Positions 52,166 to 61,226 of a DNA stretch of 64,000 nucleotides are shown here, one piece after another; position 1 is the first letter of the stretch, and the number at the start of each line of letters is the position of its first letter. Under the pieces are notes generated by a model. That model saw only the letters and a program-made list of their open reading frames with translations, was not told the origin of the DNA and made no database searches. Made by a program: the position numbers and the translations under genes. The stretch is from Acidobacteriota bacterium (GTDB taxonomy: Bacteria; Acidobacteriota; Terriglobia; Terriglobales; Acidobacteriaceae): positions 62,001 to 126,000 of the forward strand of contig QIBA01000038.1 in assembly GCA_003225175.1 (NCBI GenBank), given 5' to 3'.

Positions 52166-53166
52166 TTCTCGCTGGAGACATCGGGGCGACGCATAGCCGC
52201 GTTGCGGCATTTCGTCCGGAGGGCAACAAGCTGCCGCTGGTTGTCGAGAAGGTCTATGACAGCCAGGGCTACAGCGGGCTGACCGATATTGTCGGCGACT
52301 TCGTTCGCAGCGAGGGAATTCCCGCGCAGAATGCCTGCTTCGCCGTCGCTGGACCTGTGCGCAGTGGGCGCAGCAAAATTTCGAATCTTCCGTGGACAAT
52401 CGATTCCAAGGACATTGCCAAGCAACTCAATCTCAAAGCGGTCGGACTCATCAACGATCTCGAGGCCTACGCTTACGGTCTCGATTCGCTTGCCTCGAAA
52501 GATTTTGTGACGCTCTATGAAGGATCGGAAAACGCCGAAGGCAACACTGCCGTCATTTCGGCTGGAACGGGTCTGGGGGAGGCGGGACTGCTCTGGGACG
52601 GATTTCGCCAACATCCCTTCGCCTGCGAAGGCGGGCACTGCGATTTCGCTCCACGCAACGAAGTCCAGATTGAACTCCTGAAGTTTCTCCTCACACGGCA
52701 CAAGACCGTCAGCTACGAGCGAGTACTCGCTGGACCAGGAATCAAGAACATCTACGAATTTGTGCGCGATACTAAACGCGCGGAGGAACCTGCGTGGCTT
52801 CATGAACAGATGAGCGCGAGCAAAGATCCGCCAGCGTTGATCTCGCAAATGGCGCTTGAAAAGAAAGCTCCAATCTGTGAGCAGACGATGTCCATCTTCG
52901 TCAGCATTTACGGAGCGGAAGCCGGCAACTGCGCACTTAAGTTCATGTCGCTCGGGGGAATGTTCATTGGTGGCAGCATTGCCGCCAAAAATATTCCGCT
53001 GATGAAAGGACCAGAGTTTCTGGAAGCGTTCTTCGATAAAGGACGCATGCGACCGTTGCTCGAATCGGTGCCGATCAAGATCGTGCTCAACGATGATGCC
53101 GGATTGCTTGGCGCCGCGCGGTACGCTTGCATACAGAAAGCATTTGGCAGCGCCCAGTGGGCATAA
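52162..53166 (+). CDS. glk: Glucokinase
   Basis: The 334-residue enzyme phosphorylates glucose with ATP. It shows the phosphate-binding [16 protein letters not shown] at the start, [22 protein letters not shown] and [12 protein letters not shown] (typical of the Glk-type glucokinases rather than ROK proteins), and [16 protein letters not shown] near the C-terminus. The ATG overlaps the zwf stop by four bases. Its product, glucose-6-phosphate, is the substrate of the upstream zwf. Confidence 0.95.
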   Translation: MILAGDIGATHSRVAAFRPEGNKLPLVVEKVYDSQGYSGLTDIVGDFVRSEGIPAQNACFAVAGPVRSGRSKISNLPWTIDSKDIAKQLNLKAVGLINDLEAYAYGLDSLASKDFVTLYEGSENAEGNTAVISAGTGLGEAGLLWDGFRQHPFACEGGHCDFAPRNEVQIELLKFLLTRHKTVSYERVLAGPGIKNIYEFVRDTKRAEEPAWLHEQMSASKDPPALISQMALEKKAPICEQTMSIFVSIYGAEAGNCALKFMSLGGMFIGGSIAAKNIPLMKGPEFLEAFFDKGRMRPLLESVPIKIVLNDDAGLLGAARYACIQKAFGSAQWA

Positions 53167-53185
53167 GCTCTGGTGAGGCGGGTTG

Positions 53186-53992
53186 ATGGACAACGCTACA
53201 CAATGCGACTTCCTGCTGATGCGTTATGTTCCTGATCCGTTCAAGAACGAGTTCGTCAACATTGGGGTGCTGCTATTCACGCGTGAAGATGATTTTGCGG
53301 ATGTGCGCTTCACGCGCGACTGGGCAAGAGTGCGCTGCGCCGATCCGCAGGCTGATGTCGAAATTCTCGAGGCGCTTGAGTCCGACATTCGGCAGCAATT
53401 GCAAAGCGGCTCCAAATCTCGTGAGCAACTTGTCTATCGTTTGCAGGACACTCTGTCGAACGGATTGCAACTAAGCGAGTCGAGTGCGCTACTCTCGGAG
53501 TCTCCCGTACAGGATCTTCAGCGGCTGGCGCAGACGTATCTAGAGCGGCCGAAACTGCAACGCGAGCCGCGTCTCGGAGCGCGGCAACGGGTCTTCGCCG
53601 AGATGCGCAACGCCTTCGAAGCTGCCGGAGTGTGGGATGCGATGAGCAAGAAGATCAAGGCAGCGAAGTACACACATCGCGGCGATCCATTGAAGATCGA
53701 CTGCGGCTATCGCCCGAATGGCGTCATCAGGCTCTTCCATGCAGTCTCGCTTGCCACTGAACCCGACAACGCAAAGATCATCGCATTCAGTTATGCAGCG
53801 CTCTCTGAAGGAATCGCACGCGTGGAGCATGCCAAGACAGATTTAACAGCGATTGTTGAGGATGGTCTAAGGCGGGAAGATGACGTGATCCAATTCGCGA
53901 TTCGAACTTTGGAACAGATTTCGATCAATGTTGCTCCTGTGAGCCAGTTACCGGGGTTAGCGGAACGGGCTCGCCATGAGCTGCGCCTCTGA
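53186..53992 (+). CDS. DUF3037-family protein
   Basis: The 268-residue protein begins NATQCDFLLMRYVPDPFKNEFVNIGVLLF, the DUF3037 signature, and continues with DDFADVRFTRDWARVRCADP. The last 130 residues are not conserved in an obvious way. Proteins of this kind often pair with a HipA-like or small unknown neighbour, but none is present; here it follows glk by 19 bases and may be cotranscribed. Function is unknown. Confidence 0.85.
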   Translation: MDNATQCDFLLMRYVPDPFKNEFVNIGVLLFTREDDFADVRFTRDWARVRCADPQADVEILEALESDIRQQLQSGSKSREQLVYRLQDTLSNGLQLSESSALLSESPVQDLQRLAQTYLERPKLQREPRLGARQRVFAEMRNAFEAAGVWDAMSKKIKAAKYTHRGDPLKIDCGYRPNGVIRLFHAVSLATEPDNAKIIAFSYAALSEGIARVEHAKTDLTAIVEDGLRREDDVIQFAIRTLEQISINVAPVSQLPGLAERARHELRL

Positions 53993-54017
53993 TCGAAATA
54001 AAGTTCCTTAATGGGAA

Positions 54018-54260
54018 TTACTCAAAGTCCTTCATCATCTCGCGAAGGCGCATGGCGGCCGTCTCATTGCCATCGGCGCGCCAGCTGTGCTTGTCTTTCA
54101 CGTGAGCTTCAAAGACGCTTTTAAGCTCACGCTGGCCGGCAAGAGGGTCCATAGTCGCCGCTGTGCTTAGCGCGAAAGTCTGATGGCACGCCGAGCACTT
54201 GGCAACCAGCGAGGAGCTTCCATCAGGAACCGAGATTATGAGAGTGGGGTTCTTCTCCAT
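54018..54260 (-). CDS. Small CxxC/His protein (possible zinc-binding)
   Basis: The 80-residue protein has SLVAKCSACHQTF, then about 25 residues later FEAHVKDKHSW. The Cys-x2-Cys and His-x4-His spacing suggests one zinc finger. The layout closely matches the last 60 residues of the receiver/PilZ protein at 58837. A good aaggag ribosome-binding sequence supports the ATG at 54260; an upstream start at 54293 would add 11 residues. Function is unknown. Confidence 0.7.
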   Translation of the reverse strand: MEKNPTLIISVPDGSSSLVAKCSACHQTFALSTAATMDPLAGQRELKSVFEAHVKDKHSWRADGNETAAMRLREMMKDFE

Positions 54261-54366
54261 TCGGACTCCTTTAACACCTGTCACGTCTAACACCCAACCT
54301 ATCCAGTTTCTTCTCTATTTCTAAGCCTCACAAGTTCCAGTGGTAACACCAAGGTAACCAGCCGCT

Positions 54367-55506
54367 TCATAACGCTGCTCGCGCCTTGAGCACCCGATGC
54401 ACCGCCTCTTGCGCAGTGTCTCCAATAGCCGAAAGGTGCCCCATCTTTCGTCCCGGGCGCGGCACGCTCTTCTCATACAAGTGCAAACGCACGCCGGGAA
54501 TTGCCAGGGCGCGATCGAAAGCCGGTGGATGGTGACCTAGCCAAACGTCGCCCAGCAAGTTCGAGATCGCTGCCGGCTTGATCAGGCTGGCGTCGCCAAG
54601 CGGAAGATCACATATCGCGCGCACCGCCTGCTCAAACTGGCTGGTGACACATGCGCGTTCGCTGGCGTGGTAGCTATTGTGAGGACGCGGCGCAAGCTCG
54701 TTTACGAGCAGCCTTCCGTCCTTTAACAGAAACATCTCAATGACGAGCAGGCCGACAATCTGAAGCTGTTGGGAAATCTGTAACGCCAGATCGCTTGCCT
54801 GCTTATGCAGATCTGGCGATAGCGAAGCCGGAATCGCGGACCAATCCAAAATCTGTTCCTCATGATGATTCAGTGCCGGTGGATAGACAACCGCTTCGCT
54901 ACCTGGACGGCGCGCGACCAAAACGGAAATCTCCTGCTCTAAGGGGAGCGCAAGCTCCACAACGCAAGGTCGTGAGCCCAGCGCTTTCCAGAGTTCGTCC
55001 GCCGAAGCGGAAGCAGAGCTCGGCTGCACGCGGATTTGGCTGCGGCCATCGTACCCGCCTGACCTGGATTTAATGAAGCAGTCACGAGCAAACCGCTGGA
55101 CAGCAGCGCCAAGTTCCTGCGCACTCGCCGCCGGGCTCCATTCCCCAATCGGGAATCCACTGCTTTGCAACCAGCTCTTCTGGCGTATCCGGTCCTGCAC
55201 GATCTTCAAGACAGCAGCCTCCGGACGAACCGGAGCATGCCGGGCCGCCTCTTCCAGGCTTGCGAGAGAGATCTGTTCGATCTCGAGCGTCACTACATCA
55301 GAGCCGCGCGCCAGGTCGGCGGCCGCATGGGCATCGTCGAACGACGCCGTGAAGCAGCTATCGACGACGAAGCTCGCGGGGCAGGAACGATCGGGATCGA
55401 GTACCTGTACGCGGTATCCCAAGGAACGAGCAGCCATGGCAGTCATACGTCCAAGCTGTCCGCCACCGAGAATCCCGATCGTCGCGCCAGGGAGAATGGC
55501 GCTCAC
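54367..55506 (-). CDS. purK: 5-(carboxyamino)imidazole ribonucleotide synthase
   Basis: The 379-residue ATP-grasp enzyme carboxylates AIR to N5-CAIR in purine synthesis. It shows [24 protein letters not shown] at the N-terminus, [18 protein letters not shown] (the ATP-grasp region), and [33 protein letters not shown], a PurK hallmark. I place the start at the GTG at 55504-55506, which overlaps the stop of purE by four bases (GTGA). The pair purE-purK uses the N5-CAIR route. Confidence 0.95.
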   Translation of the reverse strand: MSAILPGATIGILGGGQLGRMTAMAARSLGYRVQVLDPDRSCPASFVVDSCFTASFDDAHAAADLARGSDVVTLEIEQISLASLEEAARHAPVRPEAAVLKIVQDRIRQKSWLQSSGFPIGEWSPAASAQELGAAVQRFARDCFIKSRSGGYDGRSQIRVQPSSASASADELWKALGSRPCVVELALPLEQEISVLVARRPGSEAVVYPPALNHHEEQILDWSAIPASLSPDLHKQASDLALQISQQLQIVGLLVIEMFLLKDGRLLVNELAPRPHNSYHASERACVTSQFEQAVRAICDLPLGDASLIKPAAISNLLGDVWLGHHPPAFDRALAIPGVRLHLYEKSVPRPGRKMGHLSAIGDTAQEAVHRVLKARAAL

Positions 55507-56003
55507 GAAGGCAGCTCCATACTGAGCACTTCTTTTTGTCGCGCGAGCCGCCATGCGCGAATCCGCTCGCGCAGTTCAGGATTGTGCAGGGCGCAAATCG
55601 ATGCTGCGAGCAGAGCCGCGTTGGCGGCTCCCGGTTGTCCGATGGCGAGCGTGCCCACCGGAACCCCCTTCGGCATCTGCACAATTGAAAGCAACGAATC
55701 AACGCCGTTGAGCATAGTTGCCGGAACGGGAACTCCCAGAACGGGAAGGATAGTTTTTGACGCCACCATGCCGGGCAAATGTGCCGCGCCGCCAGCGGCC
55801 GCGATGATCACCTGCAGCCCTCGCTTCTCTGCACTCGAAGCATATTCGAACATCCAGTCCGGCGTGCGATGAGCGGAGACTACTCGTTTTTCGTGTGGCA
55901 CCTGCAATTCGCGCAATATCTCAATCGCGGGTTCCAGCACTTGATAGTCGCTGCGACTGCCCATGATTACGCCGACCAGCGGCGGAGTGGAGGTCATTCG
56001 CAA
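55503..56003 (-). CDS. purE: 5-(carboxyamino)imidazole ribonucleotide mutase
   Basis: The 166-residue enzyme converts N5-CAIR to [28 protein letters not shown] opens it, [21 protein letters not shown] carries the active-site His, and [40 protein letters not shown] complete the class I PurE pattern. It is translationally coupled to purK, and starts upstream in the same minus-strand unit. Confidence 0.97.
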   Translation of the reverse strand: MRMTSTPPLVGVIMGSRSDYQVLEPAIEILRELQVPHEKRVVSAHRTPDWMFEYASSAEKRGLQVIIAAAGGAAHLPGMVASKTILPVLGVPVPATMLNGVDSLLSIVQMPKGVPVGTLAIGQPGAANAALLAASICALHNPELRERIRAWRLARQKEVLSMELPS

Positions 56004-56031
56004 ATCCTAGCATCTGCGTGTGCGGGCGTTC

Positions 56032-56170
56032 GGCACTCAGCGTTCGGCATTCGGCCACTGACCAGTTGCGGCATTCCAAGCATTGTTCTGATGTTCACAA
56101 ACAATTCGACTGCCCCTGTTTCTACCGGCGGAAAGACACGTTCGTGGCCGAACGCCGAATGCTGAACGCC
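56032..56170. repeat. Imperfect 27-base inverted repeat between purE and mnmG
   Basis: The segment at 56032-56058 (ggcactcagcgttcggcatt onward) reads back as 56144-56170 with a few mismatches and could form a stem around about 85 bases. The element fills the gap between the two genes, and related sequence occurs at 14240-14262. Confidence 0.6.
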
Positions 56171-56173
56171 TGC

Positions 56174-58159
56174 TCATCCAACCTGCTGCATCCGCTTTCC
56201 CTGAATTTCGATATACACATTGATCAGCGAAATGGCCGCCGGCGTTACTCCTGGAATCCGGCTGGCGTGGCCCAGGGTTCGCGGACGCACGCGCGTGAGC
56301 TTCTCGTTCATCTCGCGCGACAGGCCGCTTACCTGCGAGTAGTCGAACCATTCCGGGATTGCGCGCTCCTCGGCTTTCTTCAGCCGCTCGATTGAGCGCT
56401 GTTGCTGCTGCAGATAGCCAGCGTATTTGATTTCTGTTTCGACGGACTTTAGCTCATTGCGAGCTTGCGAGGAAAGCTGCGCTCCAGTCGAGTCACAGGC
56501 TTCGAAGAACGTGGACATCAGTTCGCGCAGTGCAGGCACAAAATCCTCGATTGCCAACTCAGGACGCTTGAGCAGCTGTGCATAGGTTTGCCCAGAGGCA
56601 TTGCTAAACGAATTAGCCTTTTCCGGTGTGACTTGCGCCAGCTTCTCGAGATTGGCCTTTGTTGTCTCCAGCAGTTTATGTATTGCCGATGCGCGATCCT
56701 GCTTGGCGAGATAGTCACGCCATGCTTCGTCCGAAATCAGGCCGAGCTTGCGTCCGTAAGGAGTGAGCCGGCGATCGGCGTTGTCGATTCGGAGTTGCAG
56801 GCGAAACTCCGCTCGCGAAGTGAACATCCTGTACGGCTCGTTCGTGCCTTTGCTAATCAGGTCGTCGATGAGAATCGCAGTGTAGCCTTCCGTGCGGTCG
56901 AGGATGAATGGTTTCTCACCCTTAACTTTCAGGGCGGCATTGATGCCGGCCATGATTCCCTGACACGCCGCTTCTTCATAGCCGGACGTGCCGTTGATCT
57001 GTCCGGCCAAAAACAGCCGCGAGATCTTCTTCGTCTCGAGCGTGCGCTCCAGTTCGGTGGGATCGATAGAGTCGTACTCGATTGCATATCCCGGACGCAG
57101 CATCTCCGCCGTTTCCAATCCGGGAACGGACTTGACTACGGCGAGTTGCACGTCGATGGGCATCGACGTGGACATGCCGTTTACATAAATCTCATGCGTG
57201 TTCAGCCCCTCCGGCTCGAGGAAGAGTTGGTGCTGTAGCTTGTCCGGAAACTTGACGATCTTGTCTTCAATCGACGGGCAGTAGCGCGGACCGATGGACT
57301 TGATCTGTCCCGAGTACATCGGCGAGCGATGGACGTTGTCGCGGATGATGCGATGCGTCTCCTCGGTGGTAAATGCAACGTAGCACGGCACCTGCTTCTG
57401 ATGAATTTTCTTCGTGCGGAAGCTGAACGGAGTGGGATCTTCGTCGCCGGGCTGTTCAGCGAAGCGCGACCAGTTGATCGAGCGACCGTCGAGACGGGGC
57501 GGTGTGCCGGTCTTCAGACGGCATCCACGCAATCCAAGCAGCTTCAGCGACTCGCCCAGTAATTGTGATGGGGGTTCACCTGAACGTCCAGCAGGATAGG
57601 TCTGCTCTCCGCAGTGGATCAGGCCGTTGAGAAATGTTCCAGTGGTGATAACGACTGCATCGGCGCGAACGCGGCGTCCATCGCGGAGCTTGATTCCTGT
57701 GGCGACTCGTCTTGGCTCGGTATCGGGGACACTCTCAGTGTGTGGCGAAGACAAAGCATCCTGCGTCTCCACGATGAGCTCCGCTACTTCCGCCTGCTTG
57801 ATGTAAAGATTGGGCTGACTCTCGAGCACTTCGCGCATCTTGAGCCGGTACTGCTGCTTATCGCACTGCGCGCGTGGAGACCAGACTGCCGGTCCGCGCG
57901 AGGTGTTCAACAACCGAAACTGGATACCTACTGCGTCAGTAACCTCACCCATTACGCCGCCCAGGGCATCGACCTCGCGAACAAGGTGCCCCTTGGCAAT
58001 ACCGCCAACTGCCGGATTGCAAGACATTTGGGCGATCAGGTCCACATTCAACGTGAATAGCGCGGTTCTCAGGCCCATGCGCGCACAGGCCATTGCTGCC
58101 TCACAACCGGCATGCCCGGCGCCTACCACCACCACGTCGTAATATTCGGTGAAAGACAT
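56174..58159 (-). CDS. mnmG: tRNA uridine 5-carboxymethylaminomethyl modification enzyme
   Basis: The 661-residue FAD protein, with MnmE, modifies the wobble uridine of several tRNAs. It has [22 protein letters not shown] (FAD site), [69 protein letters not shown] and [23 protein letters not shown]. Length is normal, and the C-terminal [19 protein letters not shown] is the expected end. It is not next to mnmE here. A repeat sits before purE, so transcription across both is unclear. Confidence 0.97.
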   Translation of the reverse strand: MSFTEYYDVVVVGAGHAGCEAAMACARMGLRTALFTLNVDLIAQMSCNPAVGGIAKGHLVREVDALGGVMGEVTDAVGIQFRLLNTSRGPAVWSPRAQCDKQQYRLKMREVLESQPNLYIKQAEVAELIVETQDALSSPHTESVPDTEPRRVATGIKLRDGRRVRADAVVITTGTFLNGLIHCGEQTYPAGRSGEPPSQLLGESLKLLGLRGCRLKTGTPPRLDGRSINWSRFAEQPGDEDPTPFSFRTKKIHQKQVPCYVAFTTEETHRIIRDNVHRSPMYSGQIKSIGPRYCPSIEDKIVKFPDKLQHQLFLEPEGLNTHEIYVNGMSTSMPIDVQLAVVKSVPGLETAEMLRPGYAIEYDSIDPTELERTLETKKISRLFLAGQINGTSGYEEAACQGIMAGINAALKVKGEKPFILDRTEGYTAILIDDLISKGTNEPYRMFTSRAEFRLQLRIDNADRRLTPYGRKLGLISDEAWRDYLAKQDRASAIHKLLETTKANLEKLAQVTPEKANSFSNASGQTYAQLLKRPELAIEDFVPALRELMSTFFEACDSTGAQLSSQARNELKSVETEIKYAGYLQQQQRSIERLKKAEERAIPEWFDYSQVSGLSREMNEKLTRVRPRTLGHASRIPGVTPAAISLINVYIEIQGKRMQQVG

Positions 58160-58836
58160 CTGTATCTATTTTAGGTTACAGGGGATAGGGAACACGAGAC
58201 AGCGGGACAAAGGCTCCTTAGTATTTCCTCGCTGTCCGACTTATCTCTAAGCGACCCGCTGAATTCTCAAGTCTCCTGAGTTGATATGAACCTTAAAATT
58301 CTCAAGATTCACCCAGTTTCCCGGCGTCTGCACCAAAATTGAAGCGTGGAGCGGGCATTCGATACAGGAAGTATGTTGACGATATGTTGCTAAGTTCCTT
58401 CGGGTCCCTTCAGGTCCCATAAGATCCCTAGGGATATCCCTCGTTGATCCCTAGGATTTCGATGGGATGTCCCAGCCGATCCCATCGCTCATCGAAGGAG
58501 CAGTGCCATTTCCATAGTTTCTGACAGCTCTAAATTGAGCGAGTACTTTAAAAGGCATGGGGATAATCCAAGTTCCGTGACGCGGCTGTTGTTGTCGCTA
58601 CTGTCCCGAAATGGCAGTGTAGCGAACAAATAGCGAATAGTCAAGGCATTACTACCTCATAGCGAATAGTCAAGGCATTACTACCTCATTTTTCTTTGTC
58701 TTCGCGTATCGGATGTCACTTTCCATACTTTCGTGCTATTACGTCGGTAATTCTCGTAAGCCGGTTTTCGGCCGAGGCTCAAAATCGTCGGGATAGCATT
58801 GGAGGAGCTATATCCCCCCCGAGGATGTCGGAGTAG
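58160..58836. other. Structured, repeat-containing intergenic region
   Basis: About 675 bases contain no gene. Notable items are clustered repeats of gatccctag/ctagggat around 58425-58455, a nine-base-pair stem at 58460-58468 with 58479-58487, and an imperfect hairpin near 58593-58626 (tcgctac...gtagcga). A perfect 29-base tandem duplication (58631-58659 and 58660-58688) follows. Promoters for mnmG (minus) and the receiver/PilZ gene (plus) should be here. Whether the structured part is an RNA cannot be judged from sequence alone. Confidence 0.55.
58631..58688. repeat. Perfect tandem duplication of a 29-base unit
   Basis: The unit tagcgaatagtcaaggcatt followed by actacctca occurs twice without a mismatch (58631-58659, 58660-58688). 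Upstream, tagcgaaca (58620-58628) looks like the remnant of another copy start. Confidence 0.9.
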
Positions 58837-59823
58837 ATGACGCCCGAAGCCCTCATCTTAAGCAGCGATTCCGAACTGTCTCACATGGTTCGGGCCGCAG
58901 TGGAGCGCTTCGGAATCACCGCCGGCATTGCGTTAGGCGCGAGCGACGCACTCAAGCATCTCGAACGCAACAAATTCGACCTTGTGATCGTGGACTGTTC
59001 CGACCTCGATCAGGGCTGCGCAGCTTTGCGCAAGATGCGGTTGAGTCGGACGCATCGCTCGGCGGTGTCGATCGCGATCATCGGGGATCGAGGGCATACG
59101 AAGTATGCCTCTGACTCCGGTGCCAACTTCGTAGTTTCGCACGCCAACTATGAAGTTGAGATCATGGGGACCCTGCGCTCGGCCTACGGGCTGGTGCTTC
59201 GCGAGCGCGGTCGTTACAACCGGTTCCCCTCAACGTCGGCAGTAACGGTTCGCTTGGGGGCTTTGGTCGCAGAAGGAAGAATACGAAATATCAGCCAGGG
59301 TGGGCTTTGCATTAGTGGGATCCGCGATAGCTTGCAGGGTCAGGTGCAACTGGAATTCGCGCTAGAGGAAAGAGGCGTACCTGTACACGCAAGCGGGAGA
59401 GTCGCATGGCAGCGAGAGGGCCTTTTCGGGATCGAGTTTGTAAGCATGACTAAGGCTAGCCGCTCGGAACTGGAGCAATGGTTAGCGGAACAGTTTGAGA
59501 TACAGAACAAAGTGAGACCCAGGATTAATCTTACGAATCGCGACGAGAACATCATCCCAATCGAGAGCGCCCGAACAAGCGCAATGCATAATGCTGGAGA
59601 AATTCATCCGATCGTGACCGCCATCATTCGTGGCGGACCGGTTCGCGCCAGATGCTCGTCTTGTCAGACGACAATTACGTTTGGGGATACCATCAACGCG
59701 CCCTTGGAACAAGAGCGCAAGCTTCGCGAGGCCTTTGTAGCGCACTTGCATGAAAGGCATGAAGGCGAGATGGAACGTGCGTCGGCCGACTACAAGGAAT
59801 CTTCCTCCAGCAAACAGAATTAA
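58837..59823 (+). CDS. Degenerate receiver-PilZ protein with CxxC/His tail
   Basis: The 328-residue protein has three parts. Residues about 1-118 look like a receiver domain (ALILSSDSELSHMVRAAVERFG; NKFDLVIVDCSDL with a central Asp), but the N-terminal acidic pair is reduced to SD and the late conserved Lys is missing, so phosphorylation is doubtful. Residues about 121-225 form a PilZ-like domain (RYNRFPSTSAVTVRLG, GRIRNISQGGLCISG) with an imperfect RxxxR motif. The tail, about 265-310, carries Cys273-x2-Cys276 and His303-x-His305-x2-His308, a likely metal site. This resembles the small protein at 54018. It probably acts as a c-di-GMP or protein-interaction adaptor; this is inference. Confidence 0.78.
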   Translation: MTPEALILSSDSELSHMVRAAVERFGITAGIALGASDALKHLERNKFDLVIVDCSDLDQGCAALRKMRLSRTHRSAVSIAIIGDRGHTKYASDSGANFVVSHANYEVEIMGTLRSAYGLVLRERGRYNRFPSTSAVTVRLGALVAEGRIRNISQGGLCISGIRDSLQGQVQLEFALEERGVPVHASGRVAWQREGLFGIEFVSMTKASRSELEQWLAEQFEIQNKVRPRINLTNRDENIIPIESARTSAMHNAGEIHPIVTAIIRGGPVRARCSSCQTTITFGDTINAPLEQERKLREAFVAHLHERHEGEMERASADYKESSSSKQN

Positions 59824-60020
59824 CTTTCCCAAGCAGGCCGATTTTGCTTACGGGTTGCGGCCGTCCTCGGCCGTTACAGAGGCTGACAAGACGAGCAACG
59901 CCTCCTGAAAGAAACTTTCTAACGCAAGTTTTAAGCGGGTGAATCGGAGTCTTGCTCAAGAGCATAGACATGTCGGCCTTGTACCGGCTGAAGGCGGCCG
60001 GAACCACGTAAGCAAAATCT
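59824..60020. other. Convergent intergenic spacer
   Basis: About 200 bases between convergent genes with no gene. A short GC hairpin (cggccgtcctcggccg, near 59860) is visible; no clear terminator follows it. Confidence 0.4.
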
Positions 60021-61226
60021 TCAGACTTCCGTGCGCAATGCTTCCACAGGACTCAGACCGGCTGCGCGGCTGGCTGGTTGGTATCCGAAGAGCAGTCCCA
60101 CTGCGCTGGAGACTAACAGCGCGAATGTGACAGAAGTCCAGGAAATATCGAGATTCACAAAATCCCTGAAGAAGGCTGCTGCCGAAACTACGAGCGCAAC
60201 CGCACAGAATGCTCCCGCAATGGAACCCGCCGAACTGATGAAGATCGCTTCCATCAAGAACTGAAGACGAATCTCCGATGATCTAGCGCCGAGCGCTTTG
60301 CGTAGCCCAATTTCCTGCTTACGCTCGGCGACATTGGCGAGCATGATGTTCATAATTCCAGTTCCGCCCACGGTTAATGTCACCAAGCCGACGGCAAGCA
60401 GTACCAGAGTCATGGCCAACGAAATGTCTCCCGCGGTCTGGAGTAGTGAAGAAAGATTGTCCACATCATAGCGAGCCTCGCGACGATGCCGTGACTGGAG
60501 CACACTCTTGATATCCGAGGTCAATGCGTGGACCTCAGTAGAGGACGATGCTTGAGCATAGATGACCTGCAGAAAAGCTTCGCCCGTAACCAGCTTTGCC
60601 ACAGGAAAGGGAACCAGAATGGTCTCCTTCTGAATCTCCGACTGACCAAAAGTAGGAACTCCCTCACTAAATGCGCCAATCACGGTGCAACGAAACTGAT
60701 CGATGCGCAGCACTTCTCCCAGTTGCAAAGTGGGATTCCGCTGCATAATCGGATCGGTTACGAGACAGACTTTGGATCGCCATTGATAATCCTGTTCGTC
60801 GAAGTAGCGGCCCGACGTGATTTGCAGGTTTCGAATCCTGAGAAAATCGCGCGTCGCTCCCACGAATCGAGCGTGTCGGGGCCGGCCGCTGACTTGAAAA
60901 TCAACTGGGGCATCGTAGGTTCCCGCGGCTGCAAGTACGTTTGGTAAATTCCGAATTGCTTCAAGGTCGCCGAAGGTGAGTTCGTCCTGAAGGATGACCG
61001 GACTTCCATTCCGATTCAGGGTCGCATAGGCAAGATTCGCGCCGATTCCCTCGATGCGAGAAACGATATATCGCTTTCCTGTCCCGGCAATCGTCAACAC
61101 CAGCACGAGTGAGGCGCTTCCGATCAGAACACTTAACGTGGTGAGAGATGCCTTCACCTTGTCGGCTCTCAGCGCCGCCACAGCGAGACGAAAGCATTCC
61201 AGCCACTGCTGCATAGGTTCACTCAT
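60021..61226 (-). CDS. MacB/FtsX-like ABC permease
   Basis: The 401-residue membrane protein has an N-terminal helix (KVKASLTTLSVLIGSASLVLVLTIAG), a periplasmic domain of about 220 residues, and a C-terminal FtsX core (MTLVLLAVGLVTLTVGGTGIMNIMLANVAERKQEIGLRKALGARSSEI). It resembles a single MacB permease unit. No ATPase gene is present in the window, so its partner lies elsewhere. The ATG start overlaps the stop of the GT39 gene by four bases, which suggests cotranslation and a link to glycan or envelope work. Confidence 0.9.
   Translation of the reverse strand: MSEPMQQWLECFRLAVAALRADKVKASLTTLSVLIGSASLVLVLTIAGTGKRYIVSRIEGIGANLAYATLNRNGSPVILQDELTFGDLEAIRNLPNVLAAAGTYDAPVDFQVSGRPRHARFVGATRDFLRIRNLQITSGRYFDEQDYQWRSKVCLVTDPIMQRNPTLQLGEVLRIDQFRCTVIGAFSEGVPTFGQSEIQKETILVPFPVAKLVTGEAFLQVIYAQASSSTEVHALTSDIKSVLQSRHRREARYDVDNLSSLLQTAGDISLAMTLVLLAVGLVTLTVGGTGIMNIMLANVAERKQEIGLRKALGARSSEIRLQFLMEAIFISSAGSIAGAFCAVALVVSAAAFFRDFVNLDISWTSVTFALLVSSAVGLLFGYQPASRAAGLSPVEALRTEV

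Noticed and set aside
52084-53193. 369-codon minus-strand frame opposite glucokinase
   Set aside because: Antisense shadow of a well-identified gene.
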